Below are positions 27,580 through 37,391 of a stretch of 64,000 nucleotides of DNA, piece after piece. Position numbers and translations under genes: made by a program. Below the pieces are notes generated by a model. That model saw only the letters and a list, made by a program, of their open reading frames with translations. It was not told the DNA's origin and did not search any database. The stretch comes from an uncultured Pirellulaceae bacterium (GTDB lineage: Bacteria > Planctomycetota > Planctomycetia > Pirellulales > Pirellulaceae), in NCBI GenBank assembly GCA_905480235.1, contig CAJQPP010000030.1:1-64000 (forward strand). Reading direction: 5' to 3'. Positions within the stretch are counted from its first letter, which is position 1. Every line of letters starts with the position of its first letter.

Positions 27580-27882
27580 GGCCTGTTTAAGAAGCAAAAG
27601 CGAGTTAGTCTTGGTTACCCGTCCGCGCCGGTCTGGCATCCCCACGCATCAAGGATGCAGAGTCGGCTGGGCAACTCAAAAGAAATCTCCGACCGCCATT
27701 TCATATGGCAAACCGATGAGATGCTAAATCGAGCCTTTGAGGACGGGCTAGGAATTAAGAAGGGTATTTTGGGTGTCATCGAAGAAGAACAAAATAAAAA
27801 TTTCCCCGCTATTCCAACAAAAACACCCGTACCTTTAGGCATCAATCTTAATGATGTTGGTCACCCTCGGATCAACCTCTAG
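27580..27882 (+). pseudogene. C-terminal remnant of a tyrosine recombinase/integrase
   Basis: The frame ending at the TAG 27880-27882 contains RLGNSKEISDRHFIWQTDE, then MLNRAFEDG (about 27665-27750). This matches the end of planctomycete tyrosine integrases, where a W/I-L-G-N-S helix is followed by H-Y with the nucleophilic Tyr and a V-T-D-E-H/M helix. Here the Tyr position is Phe (RHF). The upstream catalytic Arg/His boxes cannot be found in this frame, so the gene is a dead fragment. The Pro/Lys-rich tail (EEEQNKNFPAIPTKTP) is also typical of these integrases. A strong terminator follows after 6 bases. An alternative reading is a small unknown gene of 75 residues from the ATG at 27655. Confidence 0.5.
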
Positions 27883-27888
27883 AAGATG

Positions 27889-27920
27889 CCGCCTGGATCG
27901 TTTTCCAGGCGGTTTTTTTT
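27889..27920 (+). terminator. Strong Rho-independent terminator (plus strand)
   Basis: CCGCCTGGA pairs perfectly with TCCAGGCGG (9 bp, 6-base loop) and is followed by eight T's. It lies immediately after the recombinase remnant and is oriented for plus-strand transcripts, so it is probably the original terminator of that lost gene. Confidence 0.9.
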
Positions 27921-27955
27921 CGTTCACCGACGCTCGATCTCGTGACGAGCCACTC

Positions 27956-29242
27956 CTATTTGGACTGGAGAGTAAATCGCACGCTGTGCGCCCGATCATC
28001 GCGAACTTCCAGAATTTCCGCGACGGCTCCATCAAACTCGATGCGGTCGCCCGGTGAAGGCATTTTCTGCAACTTCTCCATCAAAACGCCAGACAGAGTA
28101 TCGACATCCTCGTCATCCAAATTGAGCTGCAAGGCCTTTTCGACATCCCGGATCAACGTGGAACCTTGAACGATGTAGACATCTTTTCCATGCGGGACGA
28201 TCTGAGATTCTTTTTCGTCAAATTCGTCATCGACGGGCCCAATAATTTGCTCTAGCACATTTTCCAATGTGACGATTCCGATCGTATTCCCATACTCGTC
28301 CATCACAAATGCCATGAGTTGGTGGGTCGCCTGAAAGTGACGTAACAAGCGACTGATCGGCATATTCTCTGGAATTTTGTGTGGCGGTCGCATGACCGTG
28401 GTTAAATCAAAGTCGTCATCGGCAGACACTCCAGTGAGGTCTTTGATGTGTACCACGCCAATGGTGTCGTCCAAATTGCCATTGCACAGCGGATAACGTG
28501 TATGCCGCGTGCGGATAGCCGTTTGCAAATTCTCTTTCAGGGAATTTTGCGTGGTAAAGAACACCACGTCGCTTTTGGGCAGCATAACGCGTCGACAAAC
28601 CAAATCGTCAAACTCGAATACCGCGTTGATTAAACTGTGTTCGGAACGCGTCAATTCGCCGTGGGAATGCGCCTCGGTCAACATGGCACGAATCTCTTCT
28701 TCGGTCATCGGGTTGCCATGGCCATCGCCATTGGCACCCATCAAACGAAGTAATTTTGCAGTTACCCAACTTAGACTAGCCTGCAATGGAAATAACACCA
28801 GATAAAAGGCCATCATTGGCATCGCACACCACGAAAGCACTTTTTCGGGTTCGCGAATGGCATAGATTTTGGGTACCTGTTCACCGATCACTAAGTGCAA
28901 TGCCGTCATGATGGAAAAAGCAATTACAAACGTAATCGCGTGCCCAAGACTGGGAGACAGATTTAGGAATTCGAATAATGGGCTGAGCACTTGATAAAAT
29001 GCCGGTTCACCTACCCATCCCAAAGCAAGCGATGCCATCGTGATGCCCAATTGGCAAGTGGATAACGATTGGTCCATCCGCTCTGCCAACCATTTGGAGG
29101 TCTTGGCAAAGGGCCGTTTGCCGCGAACCATTTGGTCAATTTGCCCGATGCGGACTTTGACCAATGCAAATTCGGCGGCCACAAAAAACCCATTAAGTAC
29201 AACCAACAGCAACGCTATTGCGACCGCTGTTACCGTTCCCAT
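27956..29242 (-). CDS. CorC/HlyC-type CNNM-CBS membrane protein
   Basis: 428 residues. The N-terminal DUF21/CNNM membrane domain (1-~190) begins AVAIALLLVVLNGFFVAAEFALVK in the sequence and contains several TM helices. A CBS pair follows at about 205-330 (VMLPKSDVVFF, VMRPPHKIPENMP, MDEYGNTIGIVTLENV), and a C-terminal CorC/HlyC domain includes DRIEFDGAVAEILEVRDDRAH. Members act in magnesium/divalent cation export or transport regulation, not haemolysis. Complete. The 183 bases upstream probably hold its promoter. Confidence 0.92.
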   Translation of the reverse strand: MGTVTAVAIALLLVVLNGFFVAAEFALVKVRIGQIDQMVRGKRPFAKTSKWLAERMDQSLSTCQLGITMASLALGWVGEPAFYQVLSPLFEFLNLSPSLGHAITFVIAFSIMTALHLVIGEQVPKIYAIREPEKVLSWCAMPMMAFYLVLFPLQASLSWVTAKLLRLMGANGDGHGNPMTEEEIRAMLTEAHSHGELTRSEHSLINAVFEFDDLVCRRVMLPKSDVVFFTTQNSLKENLQTAIRTRHTRYPLCNGNLDDTIGVVHIKDLTGVSADDDFDLTTVMRPPHKIPENMPISRLLRHFQATHQLMAFVMDEYGNTIGIVTLENVLEQIIGPVDDEFDEKESQIVPHGKDVYIVQGSTLIRDVEKALQLNLDDEDVDTLSGVLMEKLQKMPSPGDRIEFDGAVAEILEVRDDRAHSVRFTLQSK

Positions 29243-29425
29243 TTGTTGAGATGCCTAAGCGTCCGTTCCCACGGACTCCATCAAGGCCAGAAAGAGGCTC
29301 ATTTCGATTCATAGGGGTATTGAATTAAATCACACGGCAAATTTTGTTCTGCCGCTAAAAATACGCTAGGGCATTCTAAAGAAAAAATACCCATCTGGCG
29401 AGAAGTCTATTGCCCACTCCTCCAT

Positions 29426-30589
29426 TCAATCTCCGGAAAATACCTGTTCAATCTCTACCAAAGATTGCCCAAAGGTATGCTGGGCAACGAGCTCTAACCC
29501 TTGGCGGTCTCCCTCAAGGTGGATGGTACGGTGCAAATGGGTATATGTGCCGCCCGCTGACAGCGCTAAAACCGGGCTGAGCGTTTCCAGCTCATAAAAC
29601 GGCCCCATCATTCCCCCCGATTCGTCGGGGCCGTCGTTGTAACTGTTGATGACGTCACCGCCATAAGGGTCATCGACAATCTTCCACAGATTATTGGCAT
29701 AACCCACCCCCGGATCGTCTGGCAAATTGAACTGCACGATGGTGAGGCATTGGTTTTCGGCGTCCCAAGCACCGAGATAATTGACAGCCCGAGGGTAAGC
29801 GACGCCTAGCTTGCTGCGCAACTTACCATCCCCCAAAAAGTAGATTAATCCAGATTCTTCGCAAACCTGCAGCCGAGTCTCGTCCAAAGCACCGAAATAA
29901 TCGGCCGTGACAATGCCTCCGCGTGCATCGATCGCACCCCGCTGAAAGGGCACCATCACGGTCGCACGGTCTGATGGTTTGTTCATACACAACATCCAAA
30001 CCGAGGGTAATCCATGCGCCGCTTGCCAATCGAGCCCACCTGTATTGGTCACGCTATTTTGACTTTCGTGGCAAACCGAAAAAACTCCCGCCGGCAACGG
30101 CAGGCCGAGAAATTCCGCTGTGCTCTGGTCGTCGTGAATTCTCACCACCCGGTCTACGAGCATCTCAAACACTTGCCCCTGATAATTCACTAATCGCATC
30201 GGTTGGCGAAAGACAGCCCGACGTTGATCGTGCTCCACCAATTCGAAGGGCTGCATGTCAAGCTGGGGGGGCGTTCGCCAATGCTCCAAATCCATGGCCG
30301 CTCCCGGCTCGAAGAAAAAAGAGAACTGGCTACCCTCCGGGCTAATCCAAAAGCGATCTTCGCCACCGAAGAGATTAATTTTCGGATCGACCGTGGTCGT
30401 GGCAATACGTTGGTAATTTACCCAACCGTAACTGAACCCTTCCGCCCCTCGGGTGGTCGATGTCATGATCCGGCCTTGCCATTTGGGTACAACGACAGCC
30501 TGTTGGTGGGGGGAATTTTCCAATACGATGACGTCTTCGTACTGTTTGATAAATTCCAAATCTTGCGAGTAAGTGCGAAGTTTTGCCAT
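29426..30589 (-). CDS. DUF6786-like, galactose-mutarotase-fold protein
   Basis: About 387 residues from MAKLRTYSQDLEFIKQY. The frame is open to 30724, but that extension lacks character and would overlap the promoter of the divergent gene. INLFGGEDRFWISPEGSQFS and GRIMTSTTRGAEG fit the beta-sandwich mutarotase-like families (DUF4380/DUF6786). No signal peptide, so cytoplasmic. Divergent from the sugar isomerase gene 137 bases away, which supports a carbohydrate role. Exact substrate and activity unknown. Confidence 0.65.
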   Translation of the reverse strand: MAKLRTYSQDLEFIKQYEDVIVLENSPHQQAVVVPKWQGRIMTSTTRGAEGFSYGWVNYQRIATTTVDPKINLFGGEDRFWISPEGSQFSFFFEPGAAMDLEHWRTPPQLDMQPFELVEHDQRRAVFRQPMRLVNYQGQVFEMLVDRVVRIHDDQSTAEFLGLPLPAGVFSVCHESQNSVTNTGGLDWQAAHGLPSVWMLCMNKPSDRATVMVPFQRGAIDARGGIVTADYFGALDETRLQVCEESGLIYFLGDGKLRSKLGVAYPRAVNYLGAWDAENQCLTIVQFNLPDDPGVGYANNLWKIVDDPYGGDVINSYNDGPDESGGMMGPFYELETLSPVLALSAGGTYTHLHRTIHLEGDRQGLELVAQHTFGQSLVEIEQVFSGD

Positions 30590-30726
30590 AACCGTGAATC
30601 TGTTAAAGTACTGCGTGTTTGACGATCTAATTCTGTCGTCACTCGCCGGTTCCTTCAATCCGCCACCGACCCCGAAAAACGACCGCCCGCTTAGCGGGCC
30701 TGATCCCAACGCCGAGCCAGCCACCC

Positions 30727-31539
30727 ATGAAAACCGCGATTACTCTCAGCCTGCTACCCTCCCGTCCCTCCATGCCCTTTGTGCTGGGACCCGATTTGGA
30801 AGAAGGTTTTGCTTTGGCCGCCGAATTGGGATTTGATGCGATTGAAATTTTCCCACCGTCTCTGAAGGCCCTCGATCGCCCCAAAATTGAGAAGCTAAGT
30901 CAGCATCACTCGCTTCCAGTTTCCACCATCGGCACCGGAGGCGGAGCGGTATCGCAAGGATTGACATTAACCGACGCGGACGCTGATATTCGCAAACAAG
31001 CGACCGCCTACATCCGAAATATCATTGAGATTGCAGGTGATATGGGTGGGTCGGCGATTATTGGATCCATGCAGGGCAGGGCAGGGACAGGGGATCTGGC
31101 CGAGTCATTGAATTGGCTGGGTAACTCGTTGGCAGAATTGGGGGAATACGCCAAGCAGTGGAACCAACCTTTGCTGTTCGAACCGTTAAATCGTTATGAA
31201 TCGGATTTGGTCAATCGATTGGACCAAGCCGTAACGCTGATTGAATCCCATGAAGCAACCAATACCAAGGTGCTCGCAGACCTTTTCCACATGAATATCG
31301 AAGAGATTTGCATCGCCGCCGCCATCGAGCAATCCGCTGCTCACATCGGACATGTGCATTTTGTAGATTCCAACCGCTGGTCCGCGGGCTGCGGTCACAG
31401 CGATCTCAAAAACGCCTATGACAAACTGCAAGAGACTGGCTTTCAGGGTTTCCTGGCCGTCGAAGCATTTCCTTTACCGGACCAGCGAACAGCAGCCGAA
31501 AATGCTGCTAACTACTTCCAAAACCTTTTGAGTTCCTAA
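30727..31539 (+). CDS. Sugar phosphate isomerase/epimerase (xylose isomerase-like TIM barrel)
   Basis: 270 residues. The N-terminal strand MKTAITLSLL, FDAIEIFPPS, the metal-ligand Glu in LLFEPLNRYES, Asp/His in LADLFHMNIEE, His in HIGHVHFVDS and the C-terminal Glu in FLAVEAFPLP outline the AP-endonuclease-2/xylose-isomerase-like barrel with its divalent metal site. Hydroxypyruvate isomerase-like and tagatose/allulose epimerase-like enzymes share this pattern, so the substrate is open. Followed after 41 bases by the NagB-PIG-L gene, probably the same operon. Confidence 0.85.
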   Translation: MKTAITLSLLPSRPSMPFVLGPDLEEGFALAAELGFDAIEIFPPSLKALDRPKIEKLSQHHSLPVSTIGTGGGAVSQGLTLTDADADIRKQATAYIRNIIEIAGDMGGSAIIGSMQGRAGTGDLAESLNWLGNSLAELGEYAKQWNQPLLFEPLNRYESDLVNRLDQAVTLIESHEATNTKVLADLFHMNIEEICIAAAIEQSAAHIGHVHFVDSNRWSAGCGHSDLKNAYDKLQETGFQGFLAVEAFPLPDQRTAAENAANYFQNLLSS

Positions 31540-31580
31540 ACCTCTCTGTCGACTTCTTACCCCAAAAGAAAGAAAATCGG

Positions 31581-33536
31581 ATGAGTCTCGCAACCCAAAC
31601 AAGTTCCCCCATCCAGGCTACTTGCAACGAGTTTGAAAAAATCCCCTGCCAGGTTTTTTCACAGGCCAGCGATGCCGCCATCGCCATCGCCAGGCACATT
31701 GCCGATACCGCCCGTCGCAAAGCCGAAGCCGGCCAAAAGTGTGTCCTCGGTCTAGCCACCGGCAGTACTCCCGTGGGTATTTACGATGAGTTGGTGCGGA
31801 TGCACCAAGAGGAAAACTTATCGCTCGCGAATGTCGTGACCTTCAACCTGGACGAGTATTTTCCCATGCAGCCCAACGAGCTGCAGAGCTATGTTCGTTT
31901 TATGAACGAGCATCTTTTCGACCACATTGATATTCCAACGGAGAATATCAACATCCCGGACGGCACGATATCGGCCGACAGCGTAGATGCCTATTGCGAC
32001 AACTACGAAAAAAAGATCGAAGAGGCCGGTGGTATCGACATTCAGGTCCTCGGTATTGGGCGAACGGGGCATATTGGTTTCAATGAACCTGGCTCCAGTA
32101 AAAGCAGCCGCACTCGTTTAATTACGCTGGATCGAGTCACACGACTGGATGCGGCAAGCGATTTCTTTGGCGAAGAACACGTCCCTCGAACCGCCATCAC
32201 CATGGGGGTGGGGACCATCCTGTCAGCTCGAGACATCTTCATCATCGCGTTCGGTGAACACAAAGCACCCATCGTGGCAAAAGCCGTGGAAGGTGAAATC
32301 AGCTCCTCGGTCTCGGCCAGTTTTCTCCAAGAACACCCGAACGCACGCTTTATTCTAGACAGTGCAGGAGCTGAGTCCCTGGTACGCTGCGAATGTCCCT
32401 GGTTGATTCAAAGAGTAGAGTGGTCTCCTAAATCGATCCGCAAAGCTGTGATATGGCTGGCACGAAAGCTGGACAAATCAATTCTTAAACTGACCGACGA
32501 AGATTACAACGAAGAAGGCTTGCAAGAGTTATTGGCTGCTCACGGCCCCGCCTACGACATCAACATCACCGTTTTTCGGCACTTGCAGTCCACCATCACA
32601 GGATGGCCTGGCGGCAAACCAGACAAATTCAAAAAACCCGGGGATCGAAAACAACCTCACGACGAGATTTACCCCAAACGCGTGCTGATTTTCTCACCCC
32701 ATCCTGATGATGATGTCATTTCCATGGGTGGAACTCTGGTACGTTTGGTTGACCAAGGCCACCAAGTGCATGTGGCCTACCAAACCTCGGGCAACATCGC
32801 CGTTTTTGATGACGATGCCATTCGTTTCTGTGAATTCGCAGCCGCCTTCAACAAGCAATTTGGCGTCGACCCGCAACGGACATCTGAGCTGGAAGTTCAC
32901 GCCGAACAATTCCTGAAACACAAACAGGCAGGGCAAGTTGACAGCGAAATGGTGCAAACCATTAAAGGCTTGATTCGACGGGGGGAAGCGAGAGCAGCTA
33001 CTCGTCTTTGCCAAGTGCCGCCAGAGAATCTACATTTTCTGGACATGCCTTTCTACGAAACGGGAAAGGTCAAAAAGAAACCGCTCTCCGAAGCGGACGT
33101 GGAAATTATTGTCAAGCTGTTCGCTGAAATGAAACCGCATCAAATCTATGCCGCGGGTGACCTTTGTGACCCGCATGGCACGCACCGAACTTGTTTGAAC
33201 GCCATCTTACAAGCTTGCCATCGCGTCGCCGATGAACCCTGGTTCAAAGAATGCGTCGTGTGGCTTTATCGCGGTGCCTGGCAGGAATGGGCGCCCCACG
33301 AAATCGAAATGACCGTTCCGCTAAGCCCTAAAGAAGTACTGCTCAAACGTACCGCCATTTACAAACACGAGTCGCAGAAAGATCGTGCACTTTTCCCTGG
33401 AAACGATGCTCGGGAATTCTGGCAAAGAGCCGAACAACGCAATCGCCTGACGGCCCAGCTTTACGATTCATTGGGATTAGCCGAGTATGAAGCGATGGAA
33501 GGATTTGTCCGCTGGAAGGGACAGTCGATTTTTTAA
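31581..33536 (+). CDS. nagB: Glucosamine-6-phosphate deaminase fused to a PIG-L/LmbE-type deacetylase domain
   Basis: 651 residues. Residues ~20-290 are NagB: GLATGSTPVGIYDEL (57-71), catalytic FNLDEYFP with D91, and GIGRTGHIGFNEPGS (158-172) with the ring-opening His. Residues ~365-600 are a PIG-L-type domain: FSPHPDDDVISMGGTL with zinc ligands in HPDDD (374-378) and GDLCDPHGTHRTC with the third His. Deaminates glucosamine-6-P to fructose-6-P; the second domain may remove N-acetyl groups. This two-domain length is known from Bacteroidetes and planctomycetes, so it is not a novelty. It places amino-sugar use beside the epimerase gene. Confidence 0.9.
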   Translation: MSLATQTSSPIQATCNEFEKIPCQVFSQASDAAIAIARHIADTARRKAEAGQKCVLGLATGSTPVGIYDELVRMHQEENLSLANVVTFNLDEYFPMQPNELQSYVRFMNEHLFDHIDIPTENINIPDGTISADSVDAYCDNYEKKIEEAGGIDIQVLGIGRTGHIGFNEPGSSKSSRTRLITLDRVTRLDAASDFFGEEHVPRTAITMGVGTILSARDIFIIAFGEHKAPIVAKAVEGEISSSVSASFLQEHPNARFILDSAGAESLVRCECPWLIQRVEWSPKSIRKAVIWLARKLDKSILKLTDEDYNEEGLQELLAAHGPAYDINITVFRHLQSTITGWPGGKPDKFKKPGDRKQPHDEIYPKRVLIFSPHPDDDVISMGGTLVRLVDQGHQVHVAYQTSGNIAVFDDDAIRFCEFAAAFNKQFGVDPQRTSELEVHAEQFLKHKQAGQVDSEMVQTIKGLIRRGEARAATRLCQVPPENLHFLDMPFYETGKVKKKPLSEADVEIIVKLFAEMKPHQIYAAGDLCDPHGTHRTCLNAILQACHRVADEPWFKECVVWLYRGAWQEWAPHEIEMTVPLSPKEVLLKRTAIYKHESQKDRALFPGNDAREFWQRAEQRNRLTAQLYDSLGLAEYEAMEGFVRWKGQSIF

Positions 33537-33582
33537 GTGGCTACCCAAGGGTTTTTGCGAACCTGGGAAATCGCCAATCCGC

Positions 33583-36393
33583 TTAACGAAGATTAGCTTT
33601 GACTCTATCGCGTTTCAAATCCGCAGCGATCTTTGCTTGAATCCGGCGACGACGGTTCTGCAAAGAAATATCGTTGGGAGCATTCTCCAGCAATTCGTCG
33701 CAGACGCTAAGGGCCAGACCCAAGTTTGCTTGCCCCTCGGCAGCGTTTAATAATCGTATGGACCAATCAAAAATGATCCCACCGTCGCGGCGGATCATTT
33801 CATCCGTAATCTTTTGAGCAAGATCCCAACGCCCTGCCTCTGCCGCCGCTTCAAACATGACCTGCCCGCGATGACTCTCAAATCGCTCGTTGCTATAAGC
33901 TTCCAAGTAATTCATCGCTTGTTTTAATTGAGCGCGGTTTCCTGTTCGGTCAAAATGCATCTTTAAAGACAGAAAAGCGCCGTAACCCCCTTGAATCCGG
34001 TTCGCCGGAAAGAGGCTGTCGCTATCCGTCGCAATGGCAAAGGCAGCGGCACTTTTTTCATATTCCTCCAAGGCAAACCAACTCCACGCCTCAAAACACT
34101 TAAAGATGCCATCCTCGTGAATATCCCAAGCGGTCTGACAGTTTTGAATGATCAAAGCATGTTTCTTTTTTTCGCTGGCAAAACGCATCAACGGGTTTAG
34201 GAAACTGGCAGCAAATTGCCCGTAAGCCGAAAACAACCTCTGTTTTTGAAACCCGGCAACCGGAATCGAACGGTAACTAGATTCTTGAGCAAGCGGCAGC
34301 CCTTGCCTCATAATCCCAAACCAATCCCGCAGACCGTCGCGATCGTAGGTTCGCAATTGATTATTGACCGCAGTAGATAACCTTCCAAGAGCTCTCAATT
34401 CGTCTAAGAATGGGGTGTCAGGGTTCTTAGCCAACTCGGTTCGAGCCAGCGTCATCGCCACACGCTTATTCGCAAATGCGTTGGCAGCAAACTCCGCGTA
34501 TTGGTAACGTGCGTCTCCGGGAAACATGCTCTTGGCCACTGCTAATTGTTTCAATACATCTTCATCGCGCCCCAGGACGATCATGGTGACAATCAACTGC
34601 ATCCGAGCCTGAGCATGATAAGGCAAAAGGGCTAACGCTTTTTGATAATTTGCTAGTGCATCTGTCAAAGAGGGATTAACCAAGCCCTTCGCGAAACACT
34701 CGTCGCTTTCGCTGAGATTCCCGCTCTCAATCGCCTGCCGAATTAGCCGTAAAGATTCTTTACCATCAGTATCCGAAGCCCCGGAAAGAAACGCATAACC
34801 ACGCCATAGATTCAACTGATCTAAGTACGAGCTGGCTTCCGCCCGAGTTTCCAATCTTTCGATTTCTCGTTGCAACTCGGCGGTTTGGGAGAGTCCGTCA
34901 AGCGCGCTCAATCGTAAAAAATCGAGCTCCATTGGCAATTCACCAAAATCGGGCGTGTTAGCGAATGTGTCGAGCTTTAAGAGCGCCTCTCCCCAACGTC
35001 CAAAACCAATCAATAATTCGATTTCACTGGAGAGCTCGGCCTTCGCATCAAGGTTTTTTTGATCCAGATCTTTCATCAATCTCGAATTTTCAATCTCCAG
35101 GCGATAACTCTCTTTGAGAAGTTCGAATTGCTCTGCCACTGTCTCCTCAGCTCGCGTCGCGCGGAACCACTGTGCAGTCGTTAGCACAATCCCCGACATC
35201 AACACGACAAGACTGACGGCACCCGCCATTACCGCTACCCGGTTTCGTCGAGCAAATTTTGTGGCCAGGTAAAGACGCGTAGGTGGACGCGCATCGATCG
35301 GTTCTTCGTTTAAGTAGTGCTCAATATCGTCAGCTAAACTGGCAGCGGTCTCGTACCTGCGATCGGGATCTTTGTCGAGCGCCTTTAATACGATCCAATC
35401 CAAATCCCCTCGCAACTCCACAAAAAGCCGGGTCGGCTCCACCCCACGCACGGCCGCAATTTCATTTAAGTCGAGCGAGGATTCCGAAATTCGAGAGCTA
35501 GGCTTTACCGGCTCTTCATCCTTGATTCGATTTAAGATATCAACGAATCCCAATTTGGAAATACTGGACCGATTCAACGGTGTATTCCCCGTCAGCAACT
35601 CATACAAAAGCACGCCTAAGGAGTAGATATCCGTACGGGTATCGACATGTGAGTCAGTCAATTGGGCCTGCTCAGGACTCATGTACTCCAAGGTCCCAAC
35701 CACTTGCCCTTGCTGGGTCTGCATCGTTTTTTCGGTTAGCTGCTGGCCAGTAGCTTTGGCAATCCCGAAGTCGATAATTTTGGCAACCGGTTTGGAGCCC
35801 TGCCAACTGCACAAGACGTTGGAGGGCTTTAAATCGCGATGAATAATGCCCTTCTGATGAGCGTGCTGAACGGCATCGCATATCTCACAAAAAAGTCGCA
35901 ACCTTGTATCAATGGGCATTTTTTGCTCATCACAAAATTGTGTGACCGAGATCCCTCGCACGAGCTCCATGACGAAGTAAGAACGTCCCCGACGCGTGGC
36001 TCCGGCGTCTAACACCCTGGCAATATTCGAGTGTTCCATCATGGACAAAGCCTGGCGCTCTGCCTCGAACCGCGCAATGACCTGAGTGGTATCCATTCCT
36101 GCTTTAATGATCTTTAGCGCGACCTCGCGCTTGACCGGTTCCACCTGCTTGGCCCGGTAAACCATTCCCATACCGCCTGAACCAATCTCTTCGATCAATT
36201 GATAAGGCCCAATCCAATCCCCGATGTGTTCATGGAAAGCCTGAGGGTTGGGAGTTTTATCTTCAGGACCAAGACCACCGACTCCAATCGTCACCTCGGG
36301 TTCCTGGGAACCAGGACCAAGCTCAAGTCCCGATTCGGCAGCAACATCTGGTGTGTCGGCTCGCGTTTCCTCGATTGAATTTTTTTGTTTCAT
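33583..36393 (-). CDS. Membrane-anchored Ser/Thr protein kinase with helical-repeat (TPR-like) C-terminus
   Basis: 936 residues from the ATG at 36393; an upstream TTG at 36408 would add five. After a variable acidic N-terminus, the Pkn-type kinase domain spans about 63-365: glycine loop GSGGMG (71-76), VALK with K94, HRDLKPSN (185-192), DFG (208-210) and the activation-segment GTLEYMSPEQA. Single TM helix at about 383-405 (VAVMAGAVSLVVLMSGIVL). The extracytoplasmic part (about 420-936) consists of helix pairs resembling TPR repeats. All catalytic residues are present. It has no nSTAND or FGE domain, unlike the two giant kinases at 51.9-63 kb. Partner unknown. Confidence 0.88.
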   Translation of the reverse strand: MKQKNSIEETRADTPDVAAESGLELGPGSQEPEVTIGVGGLGPEDKTPNPQAFHEHIGDWIGPYQLIEEIGSGGMGMVYRAKQVEPVKREVALKIIKAGMDTTQVIARFEAERQALSMMEHSNIARVLDAGATRRGRSYFVMELVRGISVTQFCDEQKMPIDTRLRLFCEICDAVQHAHQKGIIHRDLKPSNVLCSWQGSKPVAKIIDFGIAKATGQQLTEKTMQTQQGQVVGTLEYMSPEQAQLTDSHVDTRTDIYSLGVLLYELLTGNTPLNRSSISKLGFVDILNRIKDEEPVKPSSRISESSLDLNEIAAVRGVEPTRLFVELRGDLDWIVLKALDKDPDRRYETAASLADDIEHYLNEEPIDARPPTRLYLATKFARRNRVAVMAGAVSLVVLMSGIVLTTAQWFRATRAEETVAEQFELLKESYRLEIENSRLMKDLDQKNLDAKAELSSEIELLIGFGRWGEALLKLDTFANTPDFGELPMELDFLRLSALDGLSQTAELQREIERLETRAEASSYLDQLNLWRGYAFLSGASDTDGKESLRLIRQAIESGNLSESDECFAKGLVNPSLTDALANYQKALALLPYHAQARMQLIVTMIVLGRDEDVLKQLAVAKSMFPGDARYQYAEFAANAFANKRVAMTLARTELAKNPDTPFLDELRALGRLSTAVNNQLRTYDRDGLRDWFGIMRQGLPLAQESSYRSIPVAGFQKQRLFSAYGQFAASFLNPLMRFASEKKKHALIIQNCQTAWDIHEDGIFKCFEAWSWFALEEYEKSAAAFAIATDSDSLFPANRIQGGYGAFLSLKMHFDRTGNRAQLKQAMNYLEAYSNERFESHRGQVMFEAAAEAGRWDLAQKITDEMIRRDGGIIFDWSIRLLNAAEGQANLGLALSVCDELLENAPNDISLQNRRRRIQAKIAADLKRDRVKANLR

Positions 36394-36562
36394 CCCGGTC
36401 CACCGCAACTAAACGTCAACTATTTCCATGGTAGCAGACCGCCCCCCCGATCGTTTACTCCGATAAGACGTTTGAACAAGGTTTTGTTAATTCCGCTGTT
36501 GCCTAAAAACATCAGTGTTGATTAGACACTACCTCTTCGTCTAACAAGCCCGGTTATTGGAC

Positions 36563-37093
36563 TTATTTCCCAAATTGCAACACCGCGGCAACCATGGCTT
36601 TCCCGATCCCCTCAATCTTTTCCAGCGAGCCATTGCGGGCCGCAACTTGCAATGCTGCCAAGCTATCAATGCCATGTTCCTGGAACAATTTCTTTGCCGT
36701 CTTGGCTCCAAGCCGGGGGATTTCCACGAGTTCTAAAACCGTTTTGGGAGGTGGCGTAAAAAATTCGTCGCCCTCCTTCATCTTCCGGCATGTGCCAGTC
36801 TCCAATAACTCACCGATGATCCCCGAAATAATTTTGGAAACCCCGGGAATTTCCTGCAATCGATCCTCCTCCTTTAACAACAGAATCGATTCCGGATAAC
36901 GTGAAATGGCATGAGCCAGCCGCGGATAACGAGCCGCATGGCTCTCTTCATAATTACCGATAACCAAAAAGGCATAAAGCTGCTTTAACAACTCCCCTAA
37001 CGCGTCATTAGCTAACCAGCGCGTACGTCCCTTGGCGTCGATGTAGAAGTCATCGACAGCAGGTATTAGCTGTTTTTTGTTTCTCTCAGGCAT
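36563..37093 (-). CDS. Stand-alone PolX N-terminal/helix-hairpin-helix DNA-binding protein
   Basis: 176 residues. LYAFLVIGNYEESHAARYPRLA resembles the start of the 8-kDa domain of X-family DNA polymerases, followed by two helix-hairpin-helix motifs: LQEIPGVSKIISGIIGELLE and LELVEIPRLGAKTAKKLF, then a third at IEGIGKAMV. The polymerase palm and PHP exonuclease of bacterial PolX (about 570 aa) are missing, so this is the DNA-binding/dRP-lyase-like part alone. It ends cleanly and has its own start, so it need not be a pseudogene. Role in DNA repair is inferred. Confidence 0.7.
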   Translation of the reverse strand: MPERNKKQLIPAVDDFYIDAKGRTRWLANDALGELLKQLYAFLVIGNYEESHAARYPRLAHAISRYPESILLLKEEDRLQEIPGVSKIISGIIGELLETGTCRKMKEGDEFFTPPPKTVLELVEIPRLGAKTAKKLFQEHGIDSLAALQVAARNGSLEKIEGIGKAMVAAVLQFGK

Positions 37094-37391
37094 GGGCTCC
37101 TGCCATAAAAAGCGGACAAACGAGTTGGAATTTGCATCAACCGCATGGTTTTACCTCTGCCGGTGGTTAGCCAGGAACGCCTTTCCAATAAACGACGTTT
37201 AGGCACGCTCCCCCACCTGAATTTAATGGGTCGTTGGCTACCTGAATAATCACCGTTGCTGGGTTAAAAACTTATTCCCAAGATGGTAATCTTTTTATTC
37301 TCGTGATTACTTCATCCAACCGACGCCATGAATTAAATAGGCCTTGCCCGAAAGCGTCAATCACCCTGTCCTTCTGTTTCGCGGTTCCACA

